DNA of 64,000 nucleotides from Streptomyces sp. RKND-216 (GCF_004795255.1 NZ_SSBQ01000002.1:5052001-5116000), one strand, 5' to 3'. Shown: positions 27,526 to 36,516, counted from the stretch's first letter. The notes: generated from the sequence alone by a model not told the origin. Numbers and translations: made by a program.

Positions 27526-27999
27526 TCACGCGAACTGGCCCGGCTGGTAGCTCCCGGCGGGCTGCCGGATCATCACGTTCCCGCGGTTGAAGGCGTTGAT
27601 CAGGGCGATGACGCTCACCAGTGCGCCGAGCTGCTCCTCGTCGTAGTGCTTGGCCGCGTTCTGCCATGCCTCGTCCGTCACCCCGCCCGCCGCGTCGGCG
27701 ATGCGGGTGCCCTGCTCGGCCAGCTCCAGCGCGGCCCGTTCGGCGTCGGTGAACACCGTGGCCTCCCGCCAGGCCGCGACCAGGCTGAGGCGCGTCGCGG
27801 TCTCCCCGGCGTGCAAGGCGTCCTTGGCGTGCATGTCTACGCAGAAACCGCACCCGTTGATCTGACTGGCGCGGAGCTTCACCAGCTCCTGCGTCGCGGC
27901 CGGCAGGGTCGATTCGGCCAGCACCTTGTTCGCGGCGGTCAGCTGCCGCACGAACCGGGCTGCGACCGGGTTCTCGAAGAGGTTGAGACGAGCCTCCAT
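27526..27999 (-). CDS. AhpD-like carboxymuconolactone decarboxylase family protein
   Basis: A 157-residue CMD/AhpD-fold protein. The redox-type Cys-x2-Cys motif is in NGCGFCVDMHAKDA, with the conserved His two residues after the second half of the motif. Members of this group with CxxC often act as peroxidase-linked or alkylhydroperoxidase-like thiol proteins. Start ATG at 27999 (MEARLNLFENP). Single gene, divergent from the PhoX gene. A second family member lies at 33114. Confidence 0.88.
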   Translation of the reverse strand: MEARLNLFENPVAARFVRQLTAANKVLAESTLPAATQELVKLRASQINGCGFCVDMHAKDALHAGETATRLSLVAAWREATVFTDAERAALELAEQGTRIADAAGGVTDEAWQNAAKHYDEEQLGALVSVIALINAFNRGNVMIRQPAGSYQPGQFA

Positions 28000-28165
28000 G
28001 GCGCACTCCTGTGTTGTCGTCGAGTGGTTGCACCTCCAGGACGGACGGGGCGACGTCGGCTGTGACACGACTTGCCTGTGACGTGCGCCACACCTGGGAG
28101 GGCTGGCGTGCCACCACCGGTCTTCCGCACCGCGTACGGCGGACGCCCACCCGTCGTCGTGTGCA

Positions 28166-28187
28166 GTTCAACCGCCGTTCTCCGGAG
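28166..28187 (+). promoter_or_regulatory. PHO box upstream of the PhoX phosphatase gene
   Basis: Two adjacent 11-base direct repeat units, GTTCAACCGCC (28166-28176) and GTTCTCCGGAG (28177-28187). They match the Streptomyces PhoP site design of tandem 11-mers beginning GTTCACC, with one mismatch in each conserved heptamer. The site is 54 bases before the phosphatase start. Confidence 0.72.
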
Positions 28188-28241
28188 CGGGCGAACGTGT
28201 GCCGTGCCCGCTTTCGCGCACGTCAGGAGAGGCCGGTACAC

Positions 28242-29717
28242 ATGCCGATCAGCCGCAGAGACTTCACCACGCGCTCCGCCGCCACCGGTGCGGGCGTCGC
28301 CCTCGCCGGCAGCGTCGGGGTCCTCGCCAGCGCCCCCGGCGCGCTGGGGAACCCGTCCGGCCACGGTCGTGGTCACGGGCACGGCGACGGTCGTGAGGGC
28401 GGGCACCGCCCCGAACCCGGCTACGGTCCGCTGCTCTCCGACCCGGCCGGCGTGCTCGCGCTGCCGGAGGGCTTCTCGTACCGCATCCTCACCCACTCCG
28501 GGGTCACCACCCTGGAGTCCGGCGAGACCACGCCCTCGAACCACGACGGCACGGCTGCCTTCGAAGGCCCGCGTGGCGCCGTCCTCCTGGTCAACAACCA
28601 CGAGCTGCGCGGTCCCCGCGGCGACTGGGACCATCCGGTCCCGCTGCCGGACGGCCTGGTCTACGACCCTGCCGCGGCGGGCGGCTGCACCGTGGTGGAG
28701 GTCTCCCGGCACGGCGACCACGTCGCGGAGTGGGTCGGCATCGCCGGCACCTCCACCAACTGCGCGGGCGGCGCGACCCCGTGGGGCACCTGGCTGACCT
28801 GCGAGGAGAACACCGACCGGGCCGGCGAGAACGGCATGACCAAGGACCACGGCTACGTCTTCGAGGTCGACCCCTGCGACCGCCGCGCGAACCTCGACCC
28901 GAAGCCGGTCAAGGCCCTGGGTCGGTACGACCACGAGGCCGTCGTTGTCGACACCCGGCGCGGCCACCTCTACCTCACCGAGGACGCGTCCGGGCCCAAC
29001 GGCCTCTTCTACCGCTGGACGCCGCCACGGAACTTCCGCCATGGCCGCCGCGCCCTGCGCGGGCTCGCCGACGACGCGGGCGTGCTCCAGGCGATGCGCT
29101 GCCACGACTCCGGCGGCCGTTTCGTCGAGGACCTCTCCCACGCGGCCCGCGCCGGCACCGTCTACGGCGTCGACTGGGCCCATGTGCCGGACCGCGACGC
29201 CCGCACCACCCCGGTGCGGAAGCAGTTCGCCGACGGCGAGGTCACCCGGGCCCGCAAGCTCGAGGGCATGTGGTGGGGCGACGGGGGCGCGTACTTCGTG
29301 TCCTCCTTCGCCCGGGACGAGAGCCCCGGCACGCCGCACGACGGGCAGGTCTGGTTCTACGACCCGCGCCGCCGCACCGTCACCCTCAAGGTCCTCCTGG
29401 GCGTCAACCCCGACCCCGGGCGGCCCGGTTCCCTCGACGGCCCGGACAACGTGACGGTCTCCCCGTACGGCGGTCTGATCATCGCCGAGGACGGCGAGGG
29501 ACAGCAGCACCTGTTCGGGGCCACCGACCGCGGCGAGACCTACCCGCTGGCCCGCAACGAGTTCAACATCGGCACCGACGACGAGCCGGAGTACAGCGAG
29601 ATGACCGGCGTGTGCTTCTCGCCGGACGGCGACACCCTCTTCGCCAACATCCAGACCCCGGGCATCCTCCTTGCCATCACCGGCCCCTGGCGCCGCCGCC
29701 CCCGCCACCACCGCTGA
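28242..29717 (+). CDS. PhoX-family alkaline phosphatase (DUF839), Tat-exported
   Basis: A 491-residue secreted protein of the PhoX family, calcium/iron-dependent phosphatases that release phosphate from organic esters outside the cell. A twin-arginine signal is present at the start (SRRDFTTRSAATGAGVALAG). A His/Gly-rich spacer follows. Family motifs include LLVNNHELRGP, TWLTCEENTDRAG, YDHEAVVVDTRRGHLYLTED and PDNVTVSPYGGLIIAEDGEG. Start ATG at 28242 with AGGAGAGG upstream. The PHO box 54 bases upstream supports control by PhoP under phosphate starvation. Confidence 0.88.
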   Translation: MPISRRDFTTRSAATGAGVALAGSVGVLASAPGALGNPSGHGRGHGHGDGREGGHRPEPGYGPLLSDPAGVLALPEGFSYRILTHSGVTTLESGETTPSNHDGTAAFEGPRGAVLLVNNHELRGPRGDWDHPVPLPDGLVYDPAAAGGCTVVEVSRHGDHVAEWVGIAGTSTNCAGGATPWGTWLTCEENTDRAGENGMTKDHGYVFEVDPCDRRANLDPKPVKALGRYDHEAVVVDTRRGHLYLTEDASGPNGLFYRWTPPRNFRHGRRALRGLADDAGVLQAMRCHDSGGRFVEDLSHAARAGTVYGVDWAHVPDRDARTTPVRKQFADGEVTRARKLEGMWWGDGGAYFVSSFARDESPGTPHDGQVWFYDPRRRTVTLKVLLGVNPDPGRPGSLDGPDNVTVSPYGGLIIAEDGEGQQHLFGATDRGETYPLARNEFNIGTDDEPEYSEMTGVCFSPDGDTLFANIQTPGILLAITGPWRRRPRHHR

Positions 29718-29729
29718 CCGGGGCGCACC

Positions 29730-29780
29730 GTGAGGGCGCCACCGGCGTCACCGGCATGGGGGCGCCGGTGACGCCCTCAC
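29730..29780. terminator. Terminator after the PhoX gene
   Basis: GTGAGGGCG (29730-29738) pairs with CGCCCTCAC (29772-29780), and after a two-base internal loop ACCGGCG pairs with CGCCGGT. An imperfect but long hairpin 12 bases after the stop codon. Confidence 0.65.
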
Positions 29781-29899
29781 GCATGCGTCAGCACGGCGGA
29801 GCAGTTCGCGAGCGGTGCGCCTCCGTCGGGGAAAGAATCGGGAAATGAGCAAGGTCGATCAGGGTTGGCAGGGCTGTCTCCGACTCAGGCGGCGTGACG

Positions 29900-31108
29900 T
29901 CAGAGGGCGGCGCCGCCGGGTTTGATCATGCCGCGGACGGTGCGGGAGTCGACGTATTCGCCGAGGGCGGTCATGTCCCACTCGCCGGAGAACTGGCGGA
30001 TCAACTTGCACATCAGCACACCGGTGCGGGGTTCGGCGTTGGTGAGGTCGAAGCGGACCAGTTCCTCTCCGGAGCCGCCGTCAAGCAGGCGGCAGTACGC
30101 CTTGGCGACATCCGTGAAGCGCTGTCCGGAGAAGGAGTTGACGGTGAAGACCAGGCCGGTGACCTGCGGCGGAAGGTCGCCGAGGTGGACGGTGATGACC
30201 TCGTCGTCGCCCGCGCCCTCGCCGGTGAGGTTGTCACCGGAGTGCTGGATGATGCCATTGAGGATGGCCAGCTTGCCGAAGTAACAGGCGTCGATCTTCT
30301 TGCGGTTGGCGTCGTAGGCGATGACGGAGGCGTCGAGGTCGATGTCCTTGGAGCGGAACGCCGGTTCCCAGCCGAGACCCATGCGCACCGAGGTGAGCAC
30401 CGGACGGCCGCCCTTGACCAGGGAGACGGTCTGATTCTTCTGGAGCGATACACGCCCCTTGTCCAGGTTGATCTTGCCGGTGCCTGGGGCCGGAGCCGCG
30501 GGTGCCTGTGACGCGGGCGGGGCGGCGGGGGCCGAGGGAGCCTGCGGGGCAGCGGGCGCTGGTCCTGCCTGCGGGGCGGCGGGAGACGGTGGGGCCTGCG
30601 GCGCGGGGGCGGGCTCCTCCACCGTTACGCCGAAGTCCGTGGCGATACCGGCGAGTCCGTTCGCGTAGCCCTGGCCCACCGCGCGCACCTTCCAGGTGCC
30701 GTTGCGCCGGTAGACCTCCACCACGACGAGCGCGGTCTCGGTGCCGAGGCCGGGCGGGGTGAAGGTGGCGATGACCGCCTGGTTCTGCGCGTCGCGCACG
30801 GTGGCGGTCGGCTCGGTGCCGGCGAACGTGGCCCCCGGGGCGTCCAGGCTGGCCGTCACCACGATCTTCTCCACGTCGGCCGGGACGGCGGCGGTGTCGA
30901 CGGCGATGGTGTCGACCGACCCGCCGCTGCTGTGCGTGACGCCCGGGCCGTGTGGCTGGTTGTAGAAGATGAAGTCGTCGTCGGAGCGCACCTTGCCGTC
31001 AGCGGCGATCAGCAGGCCCGAGACGTCCAGCCGCACCGGGGCCGAGACGTCCACCGCGACCCGCGCGGTGGTCAGCGGAAGGTTCGAGCCAGGGGTCATT
31101 GCAGTCAT
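29900..31108 (-). CDS. TerD-family protein with two TerD-like domains
   Basis: A 402-residue protein. The N-terminal TerD domain (about residues 1-160) has LTTARVAVDVSAPVRLDVSG, SDDDFIFYNQPHGPG and the WKVRAVGQGYANGL end. A Pro/Ala linker of roughly 45 residues follows, then a second TerD domain with VSLQKNQTVSLVKGG, VRMGLGWEPAF, DDEVITVHLGDLPPQV and VNSFSGQRFTDV. TerD domains bind calcium and belong to tellurite/stress-response systems of unclear mechanism. The usual neighbours (terA, terB, terC) are absent here. ATG at 31108; an internal ATG at 31099 is possible. Confidence 0.9.
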   Translation of the reverse strand: MTAMTPGSNLPLTTARVAVDVSAPVRLDVSGLLIAADGKVRSDDDFIFYNQPHGPGVTHSSGGSVDTIAVDTAAVPADVEKIVVTASLDAPGATFAGTEPTATVRDAQNQAVIATFTPPGLGTETALVVVEVYRRNGTWKVRAVGQGYANGLAGIATDFGVTVEEPAPAPQAPPSPAAPQAGPAPAAPQAPSAPAAPPASQAPAAPAPGTGKINLDKGRVSLQKNQTVSLVKGGRPVLTSVRMGLGWEPAFRSKDIDLDASVIAYDANRKKIDACYFGKLAILNGIIQHSGDNLTGEGAGDDEVITVHLGDLPPQVTGLVFTVNSFSGQRFTDVAKAYCRLLDGGSGEELVRFDLTNAEPRTGVLMCKLIRQFSGEWDMTALGEYVDSRTVRGMIKPGGAAL

Positions 31109-31187
31109 GCCGGGAGTAACGAACGGATGCGGATACCGGTTCCTCCGGCGGCAGCGGGTCGCGCGGGGAAAGGGTGGTGACCTGCCG

Positions 31188-31538
31188 TCAGCGGCGCTCG
31201 CGGGAGTGGCCGAAGAGGAGGCGATAGGCGATCAGCAGCACCAGCGAGCCGCCCACCGCCGCCAGCCACAGCGACGGGTCGACGAAGTTGTCGCTCACCG
31301 GCCGGTCCAGGAACGTCGCGGACAGCCACCCGCCCAGGAACGCGCCCGCCACCCCGATCAGCGCGGTGCCGAGGATGCCGCCCGGATCGCGGCCCGGCAG
31401 CAGCACCTTGGCGACCGTGCCGGCCACCAGCCCCAGAATCAACCAGCTGACCACGCCCGAGTTCGCGAGTTCGGCGAGCCCTGTCGATTCCTCGTCCGCC
31501 GCGAATGCGGCGGCCGCCGTGACGAATGCGCCGTCCAT
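31188..31538 (-). CDS. GlsB/YeaQ/YmgE family membrane protein
   Basis: A 116-residue stress-response-type membrane protein (transglycosylase-associated protein family). An Ala-rich N-terminal stretch is followed by three hydrophobic segments including SWLILGLVAGTVAKVLLPG and the glycine-rich GGILGTALIGVAGAFLGGWL typical of the family. The start ATG at 31538 has GGGGAGG 6 bases upstream. Its role is not established beyond stress induction in other bacteria. Confidence 0.87.
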   Translation of the reverse strand: MDGAFVTAAAAFAADEESTGLAELANSGVVSWLILGLVAGTVAKVLLPGRDPGGILGTALIGVAGAFLGGWLSATFLDRPVSDNFVDPSLWLAAVGGSLVLLIAYRLLFGHSRERR

Positions 31539-31594
31539 GAAGTCCTCCCCGTGTGCCAGGCGTTGCATCTCCATCATGCCCGCCCGGGGAGGAG

Positions 31595-32437
31595 TCAGTG
31601 CAGTCCGGGCGGGTCTACGGTGCAGAATGTCCCGCCCAGCAGCCGGGCCGCCGCCCCCTCGGCCTCCGGCGCGCCCTGCGCGGCCAGGAGCGCCGGGGCG
31701 TACGTCTCGGAGTCGTCCTCCGGGGCGTAGCCGAGTGCGCGTGCGTCCGAGAGGTCCCACATCAGGCGGGTGTTGGCCGACGAGCCGTAGACGGCCGTGT
31801 GGGCCACGCCCTCCGCGCTCAGCGCCGCATGGACGAGGCGCGCGCAGTCGTCGGGGCTGAGCCAGATGCCCAGCTGCCGCACATCTGCGGGCTCGGCCGC
31901 GCAGGAACCGATGCGCAGCGAGACCGTCTCGACGCCGTGGCGGTCCCAGTAGAGCTGCGCGAGGTCCTCGCCGTACGCCTTGGACAGCCCGTAGAAGGTG
32001 TCCGGCCGGTGCGGGGTGCGCACGGGGATCGGAGGGTCGCCGGGGCCCGGCAGCGGTGTGAACCCCACCGCGTGGTTGGACGACGCGCACACCACCCGCC
32101 GTACGCCTTCTTCGCGCACCATCTCGTAGAGCCGCGTCGTGCCCTCGATGTTGGCCCGCAGGATGCGTGCGAAGGGCGCCTCGGACGGGATGCCCGCCAG
32201 GTGCACCACCGCGTCCACGCCGCGCACCGCCCGGCGCAGCGCGGCCTGGTCGCCGAGGTCAGCGGTCACCGCCGCCGGCTCGCCCGCGACCGGGCGGACG
32301 TCGAACAGCCGCAGCGTGTAGCCGTAGCCGGGCAGCCGTTCACGCAGCATGGTGCCGATGCGGCCGGCCGCTCCGGTGAGGAGAACGGTGCGGATCGGCG
32401 GGACGGCGCGGTACGAGGGCGAGGCGGGCGCGGTCAT
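31595..32437 (-). CDS. NAD-dependent epimerase/dehydratase, uronate dehydrogenase-like
   Basis: A 280-residue extended SDR. The Rossmann motif TVLLTGAAGRIG is near residue 20 and the catalytic Tyr-x3-Lys is in TFYGLSKAYGED. The sequences DVRPVAGEPAAVTADLGD, HLAGIPSEAPFARILRANIEGT and SSNHAVGFTP resemble uronate dehydrogenase (aldohexuronate to aldarolactone). That assignment is inferred from overall pattern only. Start ATG at 32437, 6 bases after a TAGCAT -10 box, so probably leaderless. Confidence 0.85.
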   Translation of the reverse strand: MTAPASPSYRAVPPIRTVLLTGAAGRIGTMLRERLPGYGYTLRLFDVRPVAGEPAAVTADLGDQAALRRAVRGVDAVVHLAGIPSEAPFARILRANIEGTTRLYEMVREEGVRRVVCASSNHAVGFTPLPGPGDPPIPVRTPHRPDTFYGLSKAYGEDLAQLYWDRHGVETVSLRIGSCAAEPADVRQLGIWLSPDDCARLVHAALSAEGVAHTAVYGSSANTRLMWDLSDARALGYAPEDDSETYAPALLAAQGAPEAEGAAARLLGGTFCTVDPPGLH

Positions 32438-32443
32438 CGCCTC

Positions 32444-32449
32444 ATGCTA
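32444..32449 (-). promoter_or_regulatory. -10 box of leaderless epimerase promoter
   Basis: TAGCAT on the minus strand, 6 bases before the ATG at 32437; no ribosome binding site lies between them. Confidence 0.45.
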
Positions 32450-32484
32450 GGGCCGTGTGGCGCAGGAACCCGGGAGCTTTACCC

Positions 32485-32992
32485 TTACCCGGCGGCTTCT
32501 CCGGCACCGTCCGCCCGTCTCCCGTCCGTGCTGGTGACTTCCAGGAACGCCCGCAGACGGGCCGTGGCGGCGTCCGGACGGTCTTCGGGAAGGAGCGTGT
32601 ACGCGTCCGGGATCTCCTTGTGGGTGCACCGGGGCAGGATGCGGGCGAGCCGCCGCCCGTGCTCGGGAGGCATCACACTGTCCTCCGCCGCACACAGCAC
32701 CAGCGCCGGCCGGTCGAATCGCCGCAGCTCCTCGGACCAGCGCAGCAGTTCCCGAGGTCAGCACCAGGCGGGCGATGCGCTCGTCCCGGCCGGGGTCCTC
32801 CCGCATCGGGATGCGGTGCGCACCGAGCGGCAGCGTGGGCAGTACGCACCTGTGGTCCTTGCGCAGGGCCGGGACGACGTTCCGCCAGAGGCTGCCGTCC
32901 ATCGCGACGCCGTGCAGCAGTACGACCACCGGTCCGTCACCGCCGGTGTCCTGGTAGGTGAGGGTGCCTGCCGACTGTTCCACCTGGGGCAT
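32485..32992 (-). pseudogene. Alpha/beta hydrolase with internal deletion and frameshift
   Basis: The gene begins ATG at 32992 (MPQVEQSAGTLTYQDTGG) and shows the oxyanion region VVVLLHGVAMDGSLWR. The frame reaches ERIARLVLTS near 32752, where the sequence jumps to a different frame encoding ELLRWSEELRRFDRPALVLC, then AAEDSVMPPEHGRRLA (the Asp of the catalytic triad region) and ends at 32485. An intact relative should have about 280-300 residues. The remaining parts total about 170, and the nucleophile elbow is missing. The best explanation is an in-gene deletion that also broke the frame. Confidence 0.8.
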
Positions 32993-33113
32993 GAGCGGTG
33001 ACTCCTTCGTGGGCCGGAGCGGGAGAGAACCGGTGCGGATGTCACATTCCGCGGGCCTCGGTCCGTCGTACGGGTGGAGAGACGCTCCGAGAACCGTCGA
33101 AGGAGGCATGGAG

Positions 33114-33683
33114 ATGGCCCGCATCTCGCTCGACCCGCCGCGCACGCTCACCGTACGCATCGCCCGGTGGTACTCGCGCCGCACCTACGGGAAGGTCCTC
33201 GACCCGATCAGCGCCATGGGCCACCACCCCCGTGCGCTGCGGGACGGGGGCCGCTTCGAGCAGCGGCTCGCAGGCTGGAAGGAGCTGGATCCCGCCCTGA
33301 AGCACCTGGCCGTCATGGTGTCCGCGGTGCGGATCGGCTGCTCGTGGTGCGTGGACTTCGGCCACTGGGACGCTGCGGAGAAGGGGCTCCCGATGGACAA
33401 GGTGCAGTACGTGCCGGAGTGGCGCGAACACCGTGAGCTGTTCACCGAACGGGAACTGCTCGTGATGGAGTTCGCCGAGGCGATGACGGAGACCGAGCCG
33501 GCCGTCACCGACGCCATGGCCGCCGAACTGGTGCGGCGGCTGGGTGAGCCGGCGTTCGTCGAGCTGGCCTTGATGGTGGCGGTGGAGAACCAGCGGTCGC
33601 GCCTGAACGCCGCGCTCGGCCTGAGCGGTCAGGGGTTCTCCGACCGATGCGAGGTGCCCCTGCGACGGTCCCGGCCGGCCTGA
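33114..33683 (+). CDS. Carboxymuconolactone decarboxylase (AhpD-like) family protein
   Basis: A 189-residue AhpD-fold protein. The Cys-x2-Cys motif is in RIGCSWCVDFGHWDAA with His in the expected position, then a helical body ending LMVAVENQRSRLNAALGL. I chose the ATG at 33114 because AGGAGG ends 7 bases before it; the ATG at 33108 is too close to that site. It diverges from the broken hydrolase. No other clue to its substrate. Confidence 0.88.
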   Translation: MARISLDPPRTLTVRIARWYSRRTYGKVLDPISAMGHHPRALRDGGRFEQRLAGWKELDPALKHLAVMVSAVRIGCSWCVDFGHWDAAEKGLPMDKVQYVPEWREHRELFTERELLVMEFAEAMTETEPAVTDAMAAELVRRLGEPAFVELALMVAVENQRSRLNAALGLSGQGFSDRCEVPLRRSRPA

Positions 33684-33700
33684 GCGGGCGCCGCACGCAC

Positions 33701-33743
33701 GGCGGCGGGGGCGAGACCGAGTGCGTGCCTCGCCCCCGCCGCC
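33701..33743. terminator. Terminator between the CMD gene and ectD
   Basis: Perfect 15-base arms (33701-33715 and 33729-33743) with a 13-base loop, between convergent genes. An alternative 8-bp stem, GCACGCAC at 33693 with GTGCGTGC at 33721, competes for the loop. Confidence 0.85.
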
Positions 33744-33755
33744 GCTACTGGGACG

Positions 33756-34658
33756 TCACTTCACCGGGGTGAAGTCGCGCGCTCCGATGTACTCCGGCCG
33801 CCGTACCGGCGCCGCGAAGGGCTCCACCGCCTCGTTCTCCACACTGTTGAAGACGATGAAGACGTTGCTCCGCGGGTACGGAGTGATGTTGTCACCGCTG
33901 CCGTGCATGCAGTTGCAGTCGAACCAGGTCGCCGAGCCGGCCCTGCCGGTGAAGAGCTCGATGCCGTGTGCGTCGGCGAACTTGGAGAGGGCCTCGTCCG
34001 AGGGCGTGCCCGCGTCCTGCATCTGCAGCGACTTCTTGTAGTTGTCCTCCGGCGTCTCGCCCGAACAGCCGAGGAAGGTCTGGTGAGACCCCGGCATGAT
34101 CATCAGGCTGCCGTTGGTGTCGTAGTTCTCGGTCAGGGCTATCGAGACCGAGACGGTCCGCATCTTGGGCAGACCGTCCTCCGCGTGCCAGGTCTCGAAG
34201 TCGGAGTGCCAGTAGAAGCCCGTGGCACCGAAGCCCGGCTTGACGTTGATCCGGGACTGGTGGACGTAGACGTCCGACCCCAGAATCTGCCGGGCACGGC
34301 CCACCACACGCGGGTCCCGCACGAGACGGGCGAAGACCTCGCTGATCTTGTGCACCTCGAACACGGTCCGGATCTCCTGCGACTTCGGCTCCACGATGGA
34401 GCGGTCGTCCGCACGCATTACCGGATCCGAGGTGAGCCGTTCCAGTTCCCGGCGGTAAGTGTCCACCTCATCGGGGGTGATGAGACGGTCCATCGCCAGG
34501 AACCCGTTCCGCTCGTAGCTCGCCAGGTCCGCGGCCTCGATGGGCCCCGGCGTACCCGGTGCGGACCACACGACGGGATCCATGCGCGGAGTCGCCACCT
34601 CGGTGGCGCCGCGGGTCGGGTACAGGTCGGCGATGCTGCGCTCGGGTGCGGTGGTCAT
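33756..34658 (-). CDS. ectD: Ectoine hydroxylase
   Basis: A 300-residue Fe(II)/2-oxoglutarate dioxygenase converting ectoine to 5-hydroxyectoine. The iron motif His-x-Asp is in GFYWHSDFETWHAEDGLPKM, the EctD signature segment, and the distal His in CNCMHGSGDN; the 2-oxoglutarate Arg is in YPRSNVFIVFN. Length matches characterised EctD enzymes. Last gene of ectABCD, 103 bases after ectC. Confidence 0.97.
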   Translation of the reverse strand: MTTAPERSIADLYPTRGATEVATPRMDPVVWSAPGTPGPIEAADLASYERNGFLAMDRLITPDEVDTYRRELERLTSDPVMRADDRSIVEPKSQEIRTVFEVHKISEVFARLVRDPRVVGRARQILGSDVYVHQSRINVKPGFGATGFYWHSDFETWHAEDGLPKMRTVSVSIALTENYDTNGSLMIMPGSHQTFLGCSGETPEDNYKKSLQMQDAGTPSDEALSKFADAHGIELFTGRAGSATWFDCNCMHGSGDNITPYPRSNVFIVFNSVENEAVEPFAAPVRRPEYIGARDFTPVK

Positions 34659-34761
34659 GGTGTTGCCTTCCTCTCCTCTCGTACGGCCCTTTCTGTCGGG
34701 CGGATGAACCGAGTGACCCGGATGGGCCAGAAAACACTCCCCTGACCCGTCCGGGGACTAC

Positions 34762-35166
34762 TCAGCCGTCGGCGGGCTCGGTGAGAAGCGGGTACACGCC
34801 GTTCTCGTCATGGTCCTCACGGCCGGTGACGGGCGGGTTGAAGACGCAGATCACGCGGAAGTCCGTCTTCGGACGCACCGTGTGCTTCTCGTGCCCGTCG
34901 AGCAGGTACATCGTGCCGGGAGTGATCATGTGCTTCTCGCCGGTCTCGTCGTTGGTGAGCTCGGCCTCGCCCTCTACGCAGAGCACGGCCTCGATGTGGT
35001 TCGCGTACCACATCGAGGTCTCCGTGCCGGCGTAGAGCACTGTTTCGTGCAGGGAGAACCCGACCCGCTCCTTGGCCAGCACGATGCGCTTGCTGCGCCA
35101 GGTGCCGGAGGCGGACTTCACGTCGCGGTCGGTGCCCTCGATGTCCTCGAACGAACGAACGATCAC
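34762..35166 (-). CDS. ectC: L-ectoine synthase
   Basis: A 134-residue cupin that cyclises N-gamma-acetyl-diaminobutyrate to ectoine. The typical start [15 protein letters not shown] and the cupin core [20 protein letters not shown] with metal-binding Glu and His (YLLDGHEKH) are intact. ATG at 35166 with AAGGCACC-type upstream sequence. It follows ectB after 81 bases that include a perfect 12-bp hairpin at 35207. Confidence 0.97.
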   Translation of the reverse strand: MIVRSFEDIEGTDRDVKSASGTWRSKRIVLAKERVGFSLHETVLYAGTETSMWYANHIEAVLCVEGEAELTNDETGEKHMITPGTMYLLDGHEKHTVRPKTDFRVICVFNPPVTGREDHDENGVYPLLTEPADG

Positions 35167-35206
35167 TGCGGTGGTGCCTTTCTCGGGTGATGGCTGTCAA
35201 GGGGGC

Positions 35207-35234
35207 GGCCCGCCCCGCATGCGCGGGGCGGGCC
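35207..35234 (-). other. Intercistronic hairpin between ectB and ectC
   Basis: Perfect 12-bp stem (35207-35218 with 35223-35234) with the loop ATGC, 13 bases downstream of the ectB stop on the coding strand. The operon must continue into ectC, so this is a candidate partial terminator or 3'-end stabiliser of an ectAB message. Confidence 0.75.
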
Positions 35235-35247
35235 GGGGCTGAGGTGG

Positions 35248-36516
35248 TCAGACGGTCTCACGGACGGCGCGCGCCAGAATCCGCAGACCCTCGTCCAGCT
35301 CCTCGGTGGTGATGGTCAACGACGGCAGCAGCTTGACGACCTCGCTCTCCGGGCCGGAGGTCTCGATCAGCAGACCGAGCTCGAAGGCGCGCTTGGCGAT
35401 GAGGTTCGCCTTGGGCTTGTCGTGGAACTCCATGCCCCACACCAGGCCGCGGCCGCGGACGTCCGCGACGGCGTCCCGATGCTCCTCGGCGATGGCCCGC
35501 AGGGCCACCTCGACGTGCTCGCCGCGGGCGAGCGTCTGCTTCTCCAGCTGCGCGTCGTTCCAGTAGGTCTCGATCGCCGCGGTGGCGGTCACGAACGCCG
35601 GGTTGTTCCCACGGAAGGTCCCGTTGTGCTCGCCGGGCTCCCAGACGTCCAGCTCGGGCTTGAACAGCGTCAGGGCCAGCGGGAGGCCGTAGCCGCCGAT
35701 GGACTTCGACAGCGTGATGATGTCCGGCTTGATGCCGGCCTCCTCGAAGGAGAAGAAGCCGCCGGTCCGGCCGCAGCCCATCTGGATGTCGTCCACGATG
35801 AGCAGCATGTCGTGCCGCTCGCACAGGTCCGACAGGGCGCGCAGCCAGTGGGCGTTGGCGACGTTGATGCCGCCCTCGCCCTGCACCGTCTCGACGATCA
35901 CTGCGGCCGGCTTGTTCAGGCCGGAACCGGAGTCCTCCAGCAGCCGCTCGAACCACATGAAGTCCGGGTACTCGCCGTCCAGGTAGGAGTCGAACGGCAT
36001 CGGCGTGCCGTGCACCAGAGGGATGCCGGCGCCGGCTCGCTTGAACGCGTTGCCCGTGACGGCCAGCGAGCCCAGCGACATGCCGTGGAAGGCGTTGGTG
36101 AACGACACGATCGACTCGCGGCCCTTGACCTTGCGGGCCAGCTTCAGCGCGGCCTCGACGGCGTTGGTGCCGGTCGGCCCCGGGAACATGACCTTGTGGT
36201 TCAGGCCGCGGGGCTTGAGGATCGTCTCGGAGAAGGTCTCCAGGAAGGCGCGCTTCGCGGCCGTCGACATGTCGAGACCGTGCGTGACGCCGTCACGCTC
36301 GATGTAGTCGATGAGGGCACGTTTCAGCACCGGGTTGTTGTGGCCGTAGTTCAGCGTGCCGGCCCCGGCGAAGAAGTCGAGGTAGGTGTGGCCGTCCTCG
36401 TCGTGCATGTGGGCGCCCTGTGCGCGGTCGAAGACAGTGGGCCAGCCACGGCAGTAGCTGCGCACCTCCGACTCCACGGTCTCGAAGACACTGAGGTCGG
36501 GCGGGGTGATGGTCAC
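35248..36516 (-). CDS. ectB: Diaminobutyrate-2-oxoglutarate transaminase
   Basis: A 422-residue class III PLP aminotransferase making 2,4-diaminobutyrate from aspartate semialdehyde. The PLP lysine is in TLSKSIGGYGLP, preceded by the cofactor aspartate in LLIVDDIQMGCGRTGGFFSF. The N-terminus FETVESEVRSYCRGWP is characteristic of EctB. Second gene of the ectoine operon, about 93 bases after ectA. Confidence 0.97.
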   Translation of the reverse strand: MTITPPDLSVFETVESEVRSYCRGWPTVFDRAQGAHMHDEDGHTYLDFFAGAGTLNYGHNNPVLKRALIDYIERDGVTHGLDMSTAAKRAFLETFSETILKPRGLNHKVMFPGPTGTNAVEAALKLARKVKGRESIVSFTNAFHGMSLGSLAVTGNAFKRAGAGIPLVHGTPMPFDSYLDGEYPDFMWFERLLEDSGSGLNKPAAVIVETVQGEGGINVANAHWLRALSDLCERHDMLLIVDDIQMGCGRTGGFFSFEEAGIKPDIITLSKSIGGYGLPLALTLFKPELDVWEPGEHNGTFRGNNPAFVTATAAIETYWNDAQLEKQTLARGEHVEVALRAIAEEHRDAVADVRGRGLVWGMEFHDKPKANLIAKRAFELGLLIETSGPESEVVKLLPSLTITTEELDEGLRILARAVRETV

